This document shows, piece by piece, positions 6,610 through 7,154 of a stretch of DNA of 7,154 bases. Source of the stretch: Sulfurimonas sp. (GTDB lineage Bacteria > Campylobacterota > Campylobacteria > Campylobacterales > Sulfurimonadaceae). The notes under the pieces were generated by a model, which made no database searches, was not told where the DNA came from, and saw only the letters and a program-made list of their open reading frames with translations. The DNA is taken from NCBI GenBank assembly GCA_015487435.1, contig WFPU01000092.1, positions 1 through 7,154 on the forward strand. Reading direction: 5' to 3'. How positions within the stretch are numbered: position 1 is the first letter of the stretch; each line of letters begins with the position of its first letter. Made by a program: the position numbers and the translations under genes.

Positions 6610-7154
6610 TTATATAACTATAGGCATAACTATAGTTTTAAAATTGTTTTCACTTAAAATAAATGGTAAATTACTGTCATTTAGCCCAATATTAAATTCC
6701 GTACCATTAATAACATTTAGAAAATCTAATATATATTTAGAATTAACAGCAATGCTAAAAGATTCATTAAATCCAGTTGGATGGGTTATATCAGTTTTAG
6801 CTTCAATATTATCATCACTTAAACTTTCAAAAGTAATGGTATCATAAAGAAAAGTTATCTTTAAATCTGTAGAAATAGTAGTAATTTGTTTGATACTTTC
6901 TATCATTAAAGATTTTGGTAAAGTTAAGTTATTTGTAATATCTTTTGGAATAATTCTGGAATATTCTGGAAATTTTCCATTTATAAGTTTTGTAAAAAAT
7001 GTATATTGCTTTGAATGAATTATAAGATTTGTTTCATCATAATAAAGTTCTATGTTATCAAAAAATAATTTTTGTATCTCTATAATTGCTTTTTTAGGAA
7101 GTATTATAGATAGTTCTGTTTCACCGTTATTTGGTATTGTTACAACAGCTAATC
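6610..7154 (-). CDS. dnaN: DNA polymerase III beta subunit (sliding clamp), C-terminal half
   Basis: The beta clamp is a ring-shaped dimer that tethers DNA polymerase III and other replication and repair proteins to DNA. The frame is open to the window edge, so about 181 C-terminal residues are seen of the usual ~360. These are the latter part of domain II and all of domain III. Recognisable blocks are LAVVTIP at the edge, GKFPEYSRIIPK (compare GRFPDYRRVLPK in E. coli), LMIESIKQ at the start of domain III, SKYILDFLN, and the terminal MPIVI, which matches the MPMRL end that forms part of the partner-binding pocket. The ATG at 6904-6906 is an internal Met of domain III, not a start, because conserved clamp sequence continues upstream of it. 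The start lies beyond the right edge, where dnaA would be expected. gyrB follows after 131-143 bases, depending on its start. Confidence 0.96.
   Translation of the reverse strand, partial: LAVVTIPNNGETELSIILPKKAIIEIQKLFFDNIELYYDETNLIIHSKQYTFFTKLINGKFPEYSRIIPKDITNNLTLPKSLMIESIKQITTISTDLKITFLYDTITFESLSDDNIEAKTDITHPTGFNESFSIAVNSKYILDFLNVINGTEFNIGLNDSNLPFILSENNFKTIVMPIVI

Noticed and set aside
6593..6847. 84-codon plus-strand open frame
   Set aside because: It is the complement of conserved dnaN domain III sequence.
6610..6906. A complete 98-residue gene starting at the ATG at 6906
   Set aside because: The minus frame continues open to the window edge with clear sliding-clamp sequence (GKFPEYSRIIPK), so this ATG is internal to dnaN.
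1..7154. CRISPR array, tRNA, rRNA or insertion sequence
   Set aside because: No regularly spaced repeats, cloverleaf-like sequence, rRNA blocks or transposase motifs were visible on either strand.

Overview
The window is a low-GC bacterial segment in which every convincing protein-coding gene lies on the minus strand. Read from right to left the order is dnaN (C-terminal half only), gyrB, a degenerate GGDEF-EAL membrane protein, queF, dnaG and a small degenerate GGDEF-like protein. The AT-rich sequence, the roughly 770-residue GyrB, the short single-domain QueF and the dnaN-gyrB order near a chromosome origin fit Campylobacterota (Epsilonproteobacteria). A Sulfurimonas-like lineage is my best guess from memory, not something the sequence proves. 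By the usual dnaA-dnaN-gyrB order, dnaA and the origin should lie beyond the right edge, but they are not in the window.

Layout: 6610-7154 holds the last ~181 codons of the sliding clamp, cut by the window edge. 6479-6609 is a spacer with a possible gyrB promoter. 4157-6466 is gyrB. 2735-4144 is a two-helix membrane protein with GGDEF-like and EAL-like domains, both missing key catalytic residues. 2345-2722 is queF and 673-2325 is dnaG. gyrB, the GGDEF-EAL gene, queF and dnaG are separated by only 12, 12 and 19 bases, so they are probably one transcription unit. 500-672 is a spacer dominated by an imperfect inverted repeat that looks like a dispersed palindromic element. 77-499 encodes a 140-residue compact protein that I read as a degenerate, shortened GGDEF domain. 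A strong plus-strand terminator hairpin at 34-60 suggests a convergent gene to the left of the window.

Functionally this is a replication-initiation and elongation cluster (clamp, gyrase B, primase) that also contains queuosine biosynthesis (queF). Its unusual content is two proteins derived from c-di-GMP enzymes that appear to have lost catalysis. I see no CRISPR array, insertion sequence, tRNA or rRNA. The best candidate for something undescribed is the degenerate GGDEF-EAL protein co-transcribed with gyrase B and primase. Any link between cyclic-dinucleotide sensing and replication is inference only.
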